Source: Hyaloperonospora brassicae (taxonomy: Eukaryota; Oomycota; Peronosporomycetes; Peronosporales; Peronosporaceae). Taken from it: 64,000 bases of DNA. Positions 34,061 to 46,521 of this stretch are shown here, piece by piece. The translations under genes were made by a program, and so were the position numbers. Within the stretch, counting starts at the first letter, position 1. Every line of letters begins with the position of its first letter. The DNA is taken from positions 682,001 through 746,000 of the forward strand of contig CANTFL010001244.1 of the NCBI GenBank assembly GCA_947650285.1, given 5' to 3'. Under the pieces are notes generated by a model, which had not been told where the DNA came from, did no database searches, and saw only the letters and a list, made by a program, of their open reading frames with translations.

Positions 34061-35271
34061 TTGTTCTGGAGACGGTAAAGGAAGTCGGCAAAACCCAGCA
34101 GTTAATTTTTCCGCACCTTGAAGTCTCTAGTCCACATAGCAGTCTGTGGGCCCGATTTGAGGCACGAACGGGATTGCGGCAACACTGAAGCGGCCGCTTT
34201 GTCAATAAGTTTTCGAATGCGCGCCACACTGAGATCAGCCAAGTCAAAAGCACCAAAACGCCAGCAATAAAATGCGCTGAAACAGCGAGGTGTTGAATCG
34301 GGCCGATAGGGTAAGTACATAAAGACGCCAAAAGGCAGTGAATACGAACTAGAAAAACAGAACAAGCTCCAATTCCAGAGACTCGGCACCTGCTGAAGGA
34401 GCGGAGGTAGAGGGACAGCGTAGTTCCGGAATCGAAGGACCACAAGCGCGAAACAAATTATAGGGCCGATGAAGTTCGAGCTCGGCTAAGAGAGTCGTCA
34501 ATACGGACCACCGGTAATTTCCAGCCAGTGGGCGTCCAGTAGTTTCTGAAGTGAGGTCAGTATTGACAAGTACCGGCGCGGTAAGTTTGTCAAATTTATT
34601 ATTCATGCGGATGACCGATGGGCGTAGACGGGTATGCCAGACAAATAGGACCGAATGCCAGTAGGGTCCGAGAGCTGATCAGCGGCGAGGCGACGACGAA
34701 ATTGGAGAACCTGGACCGGTCGCAATTGGCGCATAAAGTATGTCAAAATCATGTCCATAAGGAGAGATAGCTTGATCGAAGAGGCGAATGACAGGGTCCA
34801 CCTACGTGGGAAGGCCCATAAAGTGTGAGCCCTGGCCGCCAAAATAACATTGCATAGCATATGGGCTTGTAAACCACGGACCATGTCGAAGACCTTAGTG
34901 AGGCCTAAGCCGCCTTTTCCAGGGGAAAGAAATCACCAGTCTTTAGGCAAAGCAATTTTAGACTTATCCTTGCAGATAAAGCGCAAATTGAGGCGGGTGA
35001 CTCGATCTTGAAAACCAGTCGCGGGAACATGACAGACACTGGCCGAGTACCAGAGTATGGGTAAAATAATTTGCTTCAGAATCACCATTTGGCTTCGAAG
35101 GGTGCGCGCGCGGTGAGACCAAAGGGAACAGCGCGTCTGCATGTCGGCCAGCAAATGCTGGAGCCGGGCGGTAGGGCAAAACAGAGGTCCAAAGTAAATA
35201 CCAAGGAGCTTGGTTCACCCGCAGGAACCCACGACATCAACTCCCAATTGTTCGAGGTCGAGACGAAGAGG

Positions 35272-36345
35272 CTAAGAATACTTAGACCAGGGCCGAAATA
35301 GCAGCACCACTGTCTTTGCCAATTGAGCCTCATGCCGGTCGCCGAACACAAAGTCTTGACGTAACCGAGAAAGTCTGGAGTGAGGCAAAGGTCGTGCAGC
35401 AGACCGGTACAGTCGTCTGCAAAACTGATTACCGAATGCGTCGAAGAACCACAACGGAGTCCCTAATCCTGTAAGATGAAGCGAAGATAATTCAGTAAAG
35501 GCTCAATAAAAGACAAATAACGCCGGCGATAAGGGGTCTCCCTGGCGAACCCCTGCACCTAATTCAAACGGATCCAAAGGGCAGCCGTTGAACATCAAGG
35601 TAACAAGGGTGTTGGGATGCAGAACCTGTATCCAACGCCGAAAGGTAGACCCGAACCCAAAGTGCATAAGCACCATGTCTAAAGCCGGCCAAACAACGCT
35701 ATCAAAATCTTTGGCGAAATTAAGTAAAACAGCCCCAGCCGGTGAAGCGGAATCTGAATAGAGGGAAGCAAGCGGGGGGAACCGAAAATGGGCTGTCCGA
35801 ATATCGCGCCCCGGCACAAATCCATATTGATCCGAATGCAAGAGAGATCTTAAAACCCGACCAATCCGGTGAGCTAGAATTTTGGGTCCCAATTTAGCGT
35901 CCACATTAAGGAGGGAAATAGGGCGATAATTGCTGGGCGACGAGCGGTCGCCCTTTTTATAGAGCAGCGAAATTTGAGCTCGTCTCTGGAACTTAGTCAT
36001 CTTGCCCTTGTAAAATTGGGCGCCGTGGACCACCTCGAAAATGCGGCTCCAAATGGGCAAGTCGACGTGGTAGTAATCAAGCGGCAAGCCATCCGGTCCT
36101 GGCGTCTTACCGAGCGCAGTGTGTTTCAGAGCCCAAAAGAAGTCGTTTGCTGCTAAGGGGCTGTCCAAATAAGCCTGGTCTGTCGAAGAAAATCGTGGTG
36201 TAGTGTCCTCTAACAACCGAGAAAGGCCCATGCGGTCCCAAGTAGGCCGCGCATGCTGGTATTCGCGGGAAGTCGAGCAGTATATACCAGACCAATATTT
36301 GTTAAATGTAGAACAAGTAGAGTCCAAATCGTCCGCCGAGTCCAC
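35272..36345 (-). pseudogene. Reverse transcriptase of the LINE
   Basis: The frame 36345-35503 has LGKTPGPDGLPLDYYH, QISLLYKKGDRSSPSNYRPI, SLLNVDAKL and GVRQGDPLSPALF. The catalytic box follows in the next stretch as FADD (ISFADDCTGLL), after a frame break near 35480-35500. Confidence 0.85.
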
Positions 36346-36466
36346 AGAGATAAATGATTTGTGGAGGACCTGGGGGGTCGAAAAAAAATCGTGAGCAACG
36401 CTCAGTAGATTGAATGTCGGAGGCGAATTCTCGCCGAGAAGCTAACTGCACGGACTCCTCTAATTT

Positions 36467-37533
36467 TTAGGATAGGGTCGCCTGCGCAGAAGCAATAGCG
36501 GAAGAAGGGTCCACCGAAGGGTCCAAAGCCTGCCGATGGCGAAGTCGGTTGACGGTAATGTGAAGATCTTCGATAGCACGTAGACGTGCACCTTTATAAA
36601 CGAGATACAACCCGCAAAGAAAGATGGAGTCTTGCCGTTTATGCTCATCGAGCAAGCATCCGGGATTCGAGCGCCGCAACATCGGATTAAGTGACGCAGC
36701 AAGTAGAAGTAAGGAAGTACGTAGATATTCCTGAGCCTCAGGCAAGTGGATAAACCATGAAGGGCATTTCCAAGGGGCACGGCCCGGAGGATTAGAGGTA
36801 TTGGAGCCGAGACGAAAGAAACCAATGTGATCCCCCGTTCCAGATTGAGCCTTAAAATCGTGGGAAACCGTGTTAAAAACGGAGCGAAAAAGTCCATAAT
36901 TCACAAAAAGATAGTCAATGCAAGAAGCAAGGGTCGGACCGGTGAACTCTTGAACGTCGGGATGCTGAAGTAGCCACGTGTCGACCGATCGTAATGCTGA
37001 CATCCAACTAAGTAACTCGTCCCGGCCTTGAAGGCGAGCCCAATTGGTTGACCGGGCCTGGTCCAATTCAGTGAAAAGAACCGTATTGAAGTCTCCCATA
37101 ACAATTTGGTGGGCGTCATCCTCGAAGGGACGAGGTAGGGCCGAAAAAATTGCGGGCGGTGCTCCGGGGAGGCAGGGGTATATATGACATGAATGTAGGT
37201 ACGAATCGAGTCCAGCGTTCCCGGAACCAGTACATAGCGGGAGAGAAGCAGAGCAGAACTGACGTAGCGGGAAGTAACATCGTGGAGATCACGAATTGTA
37301 AAGGTTGGGGTTGTGAGCAAGCCCACACCCGCCAGCCCAGTGAAGGAGGTCATGTTATATTGGGACCAAAAACTTGAATTGAGCCGGGAAGCAGTTTGCC
37401 AGAAGTATTTATACCTATCAAAGCTCTTAATTCCAGTAAAACGGGTCTCTTGGAGGCCGACCAGATGGAAATTGTTGGGGAAATAGTTTAAAGTCGAAAG
37501 CGTGATGGCATTGCAGCCATTGGCGTTAATCAA
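36467..37533 (-). pseudogene. AP-type endonuclease domain of the LINE
   Basis: Two frames joined by a shift near 37,100: the first with FHLVGLQETRF and the second with MGDFNTV and TGDHIGFF, the order expected for exonuclease-endonuclease-phosphatase folds in LINE ORF2. Confidence 0.8.
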
Positions 37534-37695
37534 ATAGCCCCGAAGGGCCCAAGACTCCTTAGAGTAAAGCGTTAGGTTGGGGTACCACGGCGGTGGATCG
37601 CTTCTTCAAAAAGGCAAAAGTGTCTTGAAGATCGGCTCGGACCGCCGTCGTTTAAATTCGGTCCAAAAGCGGGACAGTGTGATGGACGCCAAGGT

Positions 37696-39507
37696 TTAGT
37701 CGTCCCGCAGAAGCCAAAGAGGGTGGGTCAATGTAGACGCTGACTTGCCAAGAATGGATCCTAATTTAAGGGGTACCATATAGATGCTGAGTGCAATGAT
37801 TTGGAGTGCCAAATCAAGCTCAGCCAATTTGACTTGGCCCCAGTAGTGGTCCTGATCTTGGCAAAGTTGGCTAAGAATTGACTGATAGTCTAAGTCAGTC
37901 AGTGCAGGATACAAGGTGACAAGCCTCGTCGAAAGTTTGCCTTCGTCCGGCAAAGGGTAATGGCGCGTGGCAGCAACTCGAAGCACTGCATGACCAAATA
38001 CCTTCGCGCGGAGGTATTGGCAGTTACCAGAAGCTTTGGTGTCTAACAGAACACGCAGAAGACTCGGTCGGGCTTGAACCGTGGACATGACGTTATCGGG
38101 ATCGGTCTCCTAGTCAAAAGTGCGCAAAAACCCATCGATCACAGCACAAAGCTCGTGAAGTGTCAAGTGCTCCACCGAGCTATGATAGACGGCCGAATTC
38201 AGGATCCGTTCAGAAACTGCAGCAAAATCCACATAGGAACTGACCGAACGAGGAGGATCAAGCGATCGATCCCAGAGGAGGATGTCTCGATCCGGAGGAA
38301 CAGAGCCGCCAGATCCTTCGCTGAGCCATTCGTAGGCATTGACCGAGGAAATGTACGGATATTCCAATTGAGAGGGAGGAAGAGTCGCCAGCTGAACAAC
38401 CCTTGCAGGGATGGACCCGAAGACCAGACACTTGGCCCGTTTGATACGGGCGGGGGCAAATGAACCCGAGTCAATAGCGCCGACCGGAAAAGTAGGTGCT
38501 GGTCCAGTGGGCCATATAGATTAAAAGCGAACCGTAATTGCCGACTCCACATCGTCCATTTCACCAGAATGGCCAGAATCCGAGTCAGACGAAGCAATTC
38601 TAGTCGGCGAAATGTCAGGTTCGGGGACGGCAGCCATGGAGATATTTTTGTCGGAGTCGATGTCATTGTCATACGCAGGCGGATTTGCCCCGTCAGTTGG
38701 CAACGGGTAGGTAGCCGTAGCTTGAAATTTGCTGTCCGACTGAATCGTCGCACGTAAGGCTGCAATAAATGGTAGAACGGTGCGGTTATACGCGCCCAAG
38801 CGATGGTGCACCACAGCAAAGCCTTGACCAGTGAACTGGATTTGGCGGAGAGGGGTGCGCTTATCCAGCAGAACAGATGGTGGAGGCGACTTTTGGTTGA
38901 AGTACACCCGGCGGTTGCGAAAGCGCAGACCACCGATCACCTGAGCCGGTGTAATATAAACCGGCGGAGTGCCCCGATGGGCAAACCAGTCATAGATGAG
39001 CCCATCCGACACGTCGTCGGGTAGGCGCTGAAGATCAACGTAGTACCAATGGGATTATTTGGAGTACGTTTGGACCTTGAAAGAGCGACCGCAAATCGAT
39101 ACACTTAATCCCCCCAATTTTGTACACACTTCCCGATCAGTGCACATAAAGCTAATAACGTCGTTACGAATTGTTTTTAAGTCCCGTAAGTTCGTAAGGC
39201 TCTCCGTCCACAAAAGGGATTGAGTCTACGAGTCAAGAGACGTCATAATTTCGGTGTCGAAAAACGTTGACGAAAGATCACGGGCAGGTATCCACATCGG
39301 TACACATAGTTCAGGCGAAACTTGTTGAGGCACGCCCGCGAGGGAGGCACAACGCTTGTCACACACAGCGCGATCAGGGTCCAGCAAGACACTTTCAGCC
39401 TTCGCAAAGACAGCGTCTTTTGGGCGAGAAAAGTCCACTCGAGGGGCGGCTGTCTGCCAGGCCTGACGCCATTTTTTATTCCGTGGACTGCCACTGCCCC
39501 TACTCAT
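37696..39507 (-). pseudogene. ORF1 remnant of the LINE
   Basis: It begins at the ATG at 39507 (MSRGSGSPRNKKWRQ) and continues in several frames to 37,696. The middle (39012-38521) is Ser/Asp-rich at its end. ORF1 of LINEs usually binds RNA. The young Copia inserted 65 bp upstream of this ATG, in the 5' leader. Confidence 0.6.
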
Positions 39508-39572
39508 AGGAGCAGACGAAACGACGACGAAATAGAACCGGCGATACACAAAGGTAAAGCTGACATAGGGAT

Positions 39573-39807
39573 TGTTAGAAATGATAGAGCCAGTGAGAGC
39601 CGGCGTCATCACGGCTAGAACATGGTTTTGATGGCATAGAGTGTCGATTTGCGCAGTGTCGAAGTTGGAGAGAAGTATACAGAGTTCAAGTAGTTACGAA
39701 CGATTGGTAGCCAGCAAGGCCGATGTCCGCGACAGACAGGTAGGAACGGCAAATGGCAATACATTTAGAATCCAATCATCAGTCTCCTCAACATCTGTGC
39801 TCGAACA
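39573..39807 (+). repeat. 5' LTR of the young Copia
   Basis: 235 bp, TGTTAGAAATGATAGAG to CTCGAACA. Pairs with 44271-44503. Confidence 0.93.
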
Positions 39808-39823
39808 GGTTATGAGCCCAAGT
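39808..39823 (+). other. Primer-binding site of the young Copia containing the gag ATG
   Basis: GGTTATGAGCCCAAGT directly follows the LTR and complements an initiator tRNA-Met anticodon stem-loop (CTTGGGCTCATAACC), as in Drosophila copia half-tRNA priming. The ATG at 39812 inside it starts gag. Confidence 0.8.
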
Positions 39824-40966
39824 TCCAACACGATGAACACTGAAAACATTAACGACACCTTCGCCATGGCTCAGGAGCACGACGACCGCGAAAGGGACGC
39901 TCCTGCACCTACTGAAGACGTCGCAACAGCTGCTCGCGAAAGGGGCAGCGAAGATGTCAACAAACGGATTTTCAACGCATTTCTCGGTCTGGAAGAGCGT
40001 GTGATGCGCATGGAGGCTTCGCAGATCAAGGCTGAAGAAGACGAGCGCATGCGCGGCGCGATTGAGAGTGGAATGTTCAGCTCCGCGCTCGGGTGTGAGT
40101 TTGGGAGAGAAACGATGACGCGAGACGCTCTCGGATTTGCCCCGGCAGTGCGCAACGCCCCGTTGTCACACGGCCCGTCCCAATATTCGCGCGATGCGCC
40201 GCTGTTGCGGCAGTACGCGCCTCCGCTCGGGCAGCCACAAGCTCCTCAAGTCGGACCATCAGCAGCACCGACCCCTGCTGCTGCTCATGTTCCTGTGGGG
40301 CAGTACCGTGTGCCTGATGCTCGACAGCGCAAGCTCGCCATCCGGAAGTTTGATGGCAGTGAGCTCTACCAAGGTCTAGGGTCAAACTTCTTTGGTTGGG
40401 GTAAGTCGGTTTGGCAACAAGTCGACATGGCTCAAGCAGCGTGCGGCTTCCTATGGACCGAAGACACCAAGACTGACGTCCTCGGGCAGTATCTCTCGGG
40501 CACTGCAGAACGTCACTTTAGCAAGCAGATTGACGCTTGGTGATCGGTGCTGCCGACACTGCAGTTCGTCATGGAAAAGATGCTCCAGACATCCCGTACA
40601 ACGATCACAGCATCGCAGGCCATGAAGCTGTTTACAGCGAAGAAGGACTCGAAGCGCGCGTGGCCAGAACACTATCTTTATCTCGTGGCGGTGAGCGACG
40701 CTTGAGGAGGTGCCGATTCGAACGTGCTGGACAACATCGTGCGGTATGCATCGGCCGAGCTGTCCACTGTCCTCATGGCGAATTACGACACCTCGCGCGC
40801 CGACCACCTGGCGCATGCAGAAGAACTCGCTAACTTTGCGCAGTCAATCGAGATCGATGCTCGCTCGAGTCGCTCGTTTGGTCGTGACGTCGTGTCGCAC
40901 GTGGTCGATGACGAACCACGAAAGGAGCGCGCAATTGCGACGGATGTGGCAAAGTCGGTCATTTAA
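39812..40966 (+). pseudogene. Gag of the young Copia, two in-frame TGA stops
   Basis: One frame runs from the primer-site ATG to TAA at 40964, interrupted by TGA at 40541 and about 40703. It has an acidic leader, a helical region ([20 protein letters not shown]), a Pro/Gln/Ala-rich stretch and an [20 protein letters not shown] gag core. The first stop follows QIDAW, where a second Trp would be plausible. A zinc-knuckle-like GHLKRDC piece follows in another frame. Confidence 0.75.
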
Positions 40967-41039
40967 AGCGCGACTGCCGAAGAAAAGAGAAGAAGCCGAC
41001 TGGAAGACCCAGTGGAAGTCGCACCGACGGTGCGAACCT

Positions 41040-41670
41040 CACTCTCTCGATCGTCGAAGACCCGAGCAGTGACAGCAGCGTGTGGATCCTGGATAGCGGA
41101 TCCATCCGACACATTTTCAACGACGAGCGACTGCTGATTAACTCAAAGCGATGTGACTAAGAGTGCATTGTCGCAGATGGTGAGCCGTTGCGCCTATCGC
41201 TTGTCGGTAGTGTGGACATTCGCGTGTTTGTCGACCAGCAGCCTCGTATGATTCGCGTAACAGACGTGTACTTCGCGCCGCTGCTCGCTCGCAACATACT
41301 GTCATACGGGAAGCTTGTGAAGAAAGGGTACAGTTTCGTGCACGACGACCAGCAGCTTTCACTCGCCAATAGAGCCACAGGCGACGTAGCGTTCGACGTG
41401 CAGATGAGCAACAGCGTATTCTATGTGGCAACGTCGCCAGAAACGGGACGCAAGCAATCGCCTACGGATGTGCTACTGGCGGTCATCACCGACCAAAGCG
41501 ACGTTGCCCATGCGACAGGATGTGAAGAGTGGAACACTAATGCACTTTCACAAACGGTTAGGTCATATTGCTCTCGACACCATCGAGCGAATGGCGCGGG
41601 ATCTAGCAAGCGGGATCGAACTCACCGACTGAAAAAGGCTCACGTGTATCACCTGTGCTGAGGCGAAGTA
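41040..41670 (+). pseudogene. Protease and pre-integrase region of the young Copia
   Basis: The protease has the DSG motif in VWILDSGSIRHIF, with a TAA stop at 41157, and continues through YFAPLLARNILSYGKL. The pre-integrase FHKRLGHIALDTIERMARD is in the pol frame (41423 on), a frame change from the protease. TGA at 41630 and TAA near 41669 precede the integrase core. Confidence 0.75.
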
Positions 41671-41761
41671 AACACGCAACGGACAATCGCAGAAAGGCAG
41701 CGGCAGGCACAGCCCGATCGATCGCATCGGCGGTGTCATCTGTTCGGATCTTAAAGGACCG

Positions 41762-44230
41762 ATGACCCCCGCCGACCGTCTGAAGAACCGTTATATGGTC
41801 AACTTCATTGATCATTACAGCAACTACTGCGGCGTGTTCCTCGCGCCGACCAAGGACAAGGCCGCCAAGAAGTTTGAACACTTTCTGGCGTGGTTTGAAA
41901 AGCGTTTCGAATGCCGCATCCATGTGCTTCGCACACATGGAGGTGGCGAGTACATGAACGTTGATCTCTTTTGCAAGACAGCAGGCGTCGAGCGACAGAA
42001 GAGTGAAGCTCGCAACCAGGCGTCAAATGGAAAGGCAGAACGAATGCATCGTACGGTGCTCAACATGGCGCGGTCGATGATTTTTGCGAGCCGCTTGCCG
42101 CTGTCGTTCCAAGGAGACGCCGTCGAATACGCTGCATTCGTTCTCAATAGAAGTCCAACCAGTGCTAATGAACGCCGCGCGTCGCCACTACAGATGCTGA
42201 CAAAGCATACACCAAACCCGCGCGAGATCGTCGCGTTCGGGTCGGTCTGCACGGTTTATCGGAATCAACGCAAGAACTCGCTCAAACAACGAGCGCAAGT
42301 GGGAGCGATCGTCGGTCTCAGCGAAGAAACTAAAGGGTATCGCGTGTTTTTGAAGAAAAACAACGTCGTCGTCTTCACACAACACGTAAAAAACATTGAA
42401 ATGCTCAGTGACGAGCAGAACGACCGGTTGCAGCGCGTACTCGATGACGCAGAAAAGGACGAACGTGCGATTGCGCAAGCACCTAAGACTGCCACGAAGA
42501 AGAAGAAGAAGCAGTGGACGCGCACAGCACACGGTACACGAAGCGCATCGAAGCGTGCTCAAGTGTTTTCAGATCAGGAGGAGCCTGCAAGCGTGATCGA
42601 CATCACCATTCACGTGTATGAACGTGATCCGACCAACTACAGCGAGGCAATGCGGAGCACGAAGCGTCCCGACTGGGAAAAAGCGATGCGTAAAGAAATC
42701 GCAGCGCTCGAAGCCAATGATGTGTGGCGTGTGATCAAGCGCCCTGCCGGTAGCAATGCGCTGCATAGCAAATGGGTTTACAAAACAAAAACCGACGCAC
42801 ATGGCGACCTGGAGCGCTACAAGGCTAGGCTGGTCGCGTGTGGCAATGAACAGGTGTTCGGCATTGACTATCAGCTCGCCTTCGCGGCCGTCATGGATAT
42901 GTCGACCGTGAAGGTGATTATAGCGCTTGCAGCAACATGGAACATGCCAGCCAAACACGGGGACATTCCAAATGCCTACGTTCGCGCTAAGAAGGAAGCG
43001 AACATCGATATCCTGCTTCAAGTACCACGCGGCATGGAGGTGACCGACACTACGTTGCAGAAACTTGGAGCGAAGGACAATAACGGTGTCGTGTTGCAGC
43101 TCAAGAAGAGTTTGTATGGGTCGAAGCAGGCGGGACGCCTGTGGAGCCAGTTGCTCCACTCAAGCCTCACTGATGCCAGCTTCCTACGTTGTTGCTCGGA
43201 CATGTGTTTGTACCGGAAGAATGAAGGTGCCGAGCTCGTCGTTGTAGGAGCGTACGTCGACGATCTCCTCGTGACCGGCACCAGCACTGCCGTTGTCGAT
43301 CGTTTCTTTGTGAGCTTGTCGACACTTGCGATTAACGATCTCGGCGAAGTAAGCAAGTTTCTGGGAATGCTAGTCACGCGTGACGGCTCAAGCTACGCGC
43401 TAGATCAAGAGGAATCTATCAAAGACCTGCTGCGCGAGCACGGCCTCGAGGCGGCGAACCCGACGCGCGCGCCAATTAGCGCCGACTGCTATGATGCCGA
43501 CGAAGACGACATGAAGATGCTCAAGGCCTTGTCCTCGTCTAGCGAGCCAACAGTGAAGTCGTTCCAGTCGCTCGTCGGCAGTTTGCTTTGGATAGCACGT
43601 TGCACGCGTCCAGATGTCGTGTTTGCGGTGGATAAAGCAACTCGAGAGACACACGCACCTCGGCTCAAGGACTGGAAGTTGGCGAAGCGTATTGCTCGCT
43701 ATCTCAAAGGGACAACTACGTCAAAGATGAACATGACTCCAGTGCATGACGCGAGTTCTCCAATTACGCTCGAGGCGTATAGCGACGCTGATTATGCCGC
43801 GGACAAGATCGACCGCAAGTCCCTAACTGGCAGTGTCGTGCTCGTGAAAGTCATGGCTATCAGCTGGGCGTCCCGAAAGCAAGGCGGTGTGACACTCTTG
43901 ACCATGGAGGCCGAGTTTGTGGCCGCATCGGAGACTGCACGTGAACTTCTAGGCATTCGAGAAATGCTCGGTGAGGTGGGCATGGAACCTGAGCTGTCCA
44001 TGACGCTTCATGTTGATAAGCAAGCATCGATACGACAGCTCGACGGTGAAGCGACATCGATGAAGGCAAAGCACATAGACGTGCGGGTCAAGTTTGTGTG
44101 CAATTTTGTGCGTCGTGGCGTGATCGAGGCTCAATACGTCCACACTGACGAACAGCTCGCCGACGCACTGAAGAAAGCACTCGACGCGCCAAAGCTCGCA
44201 GCGATGAGAAAACTTCTCGGTGTGGCTTAG
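41762..44230 (+). pseudogene. Integrase-RT-RNase H frame of the young Copia
   Basis: 822 open codons. Integrase: the first catalytic Asp lies just upstream in CSDLKGP. At the second site the family LRTDGGGEY reads LRTHGGGEY, so Asp is replaced by His. The Glu is in NGKAERMHR. The reverse transcriptase has KHGDIPNAYV, KKSLYGSKQAGRLW and the catalytic YVDDLLVTG. RNase H shows EAYSDADYA, TMEAEFVAASE and KAKHIDVRVKFV. The long open frame contrasts with the upstream stops. RT could still be made, but integration by its own enzyme is unlikely. Confidence 0.9.
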
Positions 44231-44270
44231 ACGAAAAGACGTTGACGACACAGGCGCACTCGAGAAGGAG

Positions 44271-44503
44271 TGTTAGAAATGATAGAGCCAGTGAGAGCCG
44301 GAGTCATCACGGCTAGCACATGGTTTTGATGGCATAGTGTCGATTTGCGCAGTGTCGAAGTTGGAGAGAAGTATACAGCGTTCAAGTAGTTACGAACGAT
44401 TGGTAGCCAGCAAGGCCGATGTCCGCGACAGACAGGTAGGAACGGCAAATGGCAATACATTTAGAATCCAATCATCAGTCTCATCAACAACTGTGCTCGA
44501 ACA
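44271..44503 (+). repeat. 3' LTR of the young Copia
   Basis: 233 bp, nearly identical to 39573-39807. The purine run GAGAAGGAG abuts its start as a polypurine tract. Confidence 0.93.
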
Positions 44504-44800
44504 GGGGTAGTCGAGAAGAAGTAGATGCGAAGCACACTTCTATGCCCGCATAACACCAGACAGCGGTAGAGACGAGATCGCACCAGATCAGAAGTACCAC
44601 CTATACACCGCAGGAGCCAGTCACGCGGCAGAGACGATAGAAAAAGCCAGAAACAAAAAAAGGGAAAGGAAAAGGCGGAAGCCGCGGCTCTAGTGTCAAG
44701 GACACCTAAGCAAACACCGGTCGAGAGGTACCTCAATACTTGGACCAAGTGAAAGTACAGCCTACCTCTGAGTGTTCTCCTTACTCCACGTAAGTAAGAC
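44504..44800 (-). other. 5' leader of the LINE, right of the Copia insertion
   Basis: A non-coding stretch separated from LINE ORF1 only by the young Copia. It ends where old-Copia RT sequence resumes. Confidence 0.5.
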
Positions 44801-46440
44801 TTTTCAACGACCACGCCCGTTCGGCCTGGCGTCCTCTGACGATGATCGATGCATAAATGGGCTGCACGCGATAGATGTCACGATAAAAGAGGTATACAGA
44901 CAGGCTATGCGATCGAAGCATGACCGATTATGGCGAGAGGAAATGGACGCGGAGATCGCTGCTTCATTGGCAAAAGATGTGCCGAGGAAAATCACGCGGT
45001 CAGAGATGACGACCGGTCAATGGATATTTATCACGATGTGGGTTGTTGACGAGAAGATAGATCAATTAAGCCATATGATAAGATTCAAAGCGCGCGCTGT
45101 TACACAAGGAAACAAGTAGAGACTGGGTACCGATTTCAAGAACACCATCATTCTAGTGGCACGAATGGCCGCGTTCCATATATTTATTGCAATATTCTTC
45201 TATCGAGACATAGAGATTTACCTGGTTGACATTAGCATAGCTTACCTCAATGCCACATTAGGCGTCAAGCAGTTTCTGAAAGGAGTTAGGGGATATCGTG
45301 TAAAGTTACAGGTATGATATACATCATCGACAAGGCACTCTATGGACTTCATCAATCAGTCAGGGAATAAAAGTTGGAGATAAAACGCTAGTTACTTGAC
45401 TATGGATTTAGCAGTGTTATAGAGCCGTGCCCTTACTTCTATGACCGAAATGGCGTGTTTTCGATCGTTCTCTTCTATGCGGATGATATGTATAGTGCGC
45501 GACCAAGAATGAGGAGTTTGAAATGAACAGTGTTCGAGACGCTCAACACGAAATACGGACCGAAACACCAAAGTCTCCTTTACACGTATCTGGGTGTGCA
45601 GGTGTAGCAAAAGGGTGACGCTATAAAATTACCAGACAAAGTATTGTGAGAATATAATTGCGATCTTTATATTCAGCAGAGCTCATTCCATAGGAGTTCA
45701 GATGGAAACAAACATGCGCCTGTCTGTATCAGATACAGATATGGATTGAAGAAGAAAGTTTTTGCCAATGCCAAGTTATTGCCCTTTCGCGAGCCCATCG
45801 AATCTCTTGTGTACTTGACGACATTTACTACACCAGATCTTGCCTTTTCTGCTGGACAGGTAAGCCACTATGTGCAATGACCAACGCAGTAGCATATTGG
45901 TGCTGCATAATGGGGACGTATGTACTTCATTATTGCAAAGTATTACGGAACTGTGTACTCACAAAACAAGACAGCAAAACAACGACAAAGCCTAGTTATT
46001 GATGGCCACTGTGACTCTGATTAGGGTAGCGACCCCGATTTGCGTAAGCATATCAGTGGTTTCGTTCACTTCCTTTCTGGAGGAGAGATCTCGTGAGCGT
46101 CTAGACCACAGAAGATTGTGTTGCAATCAACTGCCGAGTCAGAATATGACGCCGCGTGCGAAGCCTGTATGAAAGGCCAGTGACTCCGAAACGTCCTCAT
46201 TTAAGCATTCTGAAGTGAAAACAAGGTAAGCATGAGTGGTAAAAATCAAGCTGCCATCGTAATGGCAATGAATCCCCCCTTTTAGCCGTAGAACAAGGCG
46301 TATCGAACTCCGCTGGCAATACGTCCGAGACCAAATGGCGAAGAAACGTGTAAATTGTGGAAGGTAAAGAAAGACCAATGACGACCCGATAGACATTATG
46401 ACGAAATAGTTTGCAGCGACAGACTCAACAAGTTATTCGC
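44800..46440 (+). pseudogene. Reverse transcriptase and RNase H remnants of the old Copia
   Basis: The RT begins with YRQAMRSKHDRLWREEMDAE. It continues with GTDFKNTIILVARMAAF, IYLVDISIAYLNATLG and the catalytic FYADD near 45,474-45,489. RNase H traces include YLTTFTTPDLAFSAGQ and SDPDLRKHISGFVHFLSGG. Stops occur throughout. Confidence 0.78.
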
Positions 46441-46521
46441 ATCAAACATTTGACAAAGAAGTATCTATCTTAAGAAATGTACTAACTTTAGAGGAAATCG
46501 TGTTGGAAACCGAGTACAAGG

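Larger units (their letters stand above)
39573..44503 (+). mobile_element. Young Ty1/Copia element, innermost of the nest
   Basis: A 4.93-kb element with 235- and 233-bp LTRs beginning TGTTAG and ending AACA. Flanks GGGAT and GGGGT look like a 5-bp target duplication with one mismatch. By eye the LTRs differ by about five substitutions and one 2-nt indel, so it is recent. It carries a tRNA-iMet half-type primer site, a gag frame with two TGA stops, a protease/pre-integrase region with stops and one frame change, and an 822-codon integrase-RT-RNase H frame. The integrase catalytic triad is damaged. RNA may be made, but the copy is probably not autonomous. Confidence 0.92.
32900..44800 (-). mobile_element. 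LINE (non-LTR) retrotransposon, split by the young Copia
   Basis: Minus-strand element with its 5' end near 44,800 and 3' end near 32,900, about 7 kb without the Copia insertion. It carries ORF1 pieces (39,507 to 37,696), an apurinic-type endonuclease, a non-LTR reverse transcriptase and a C-terminal zinc motif. All parts are broken by stops and shifts. It sits between the integrase-linker and RT of the old Copia. No target-site duplication was recognised, so both ends are approximate. Confidence 0.75.
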
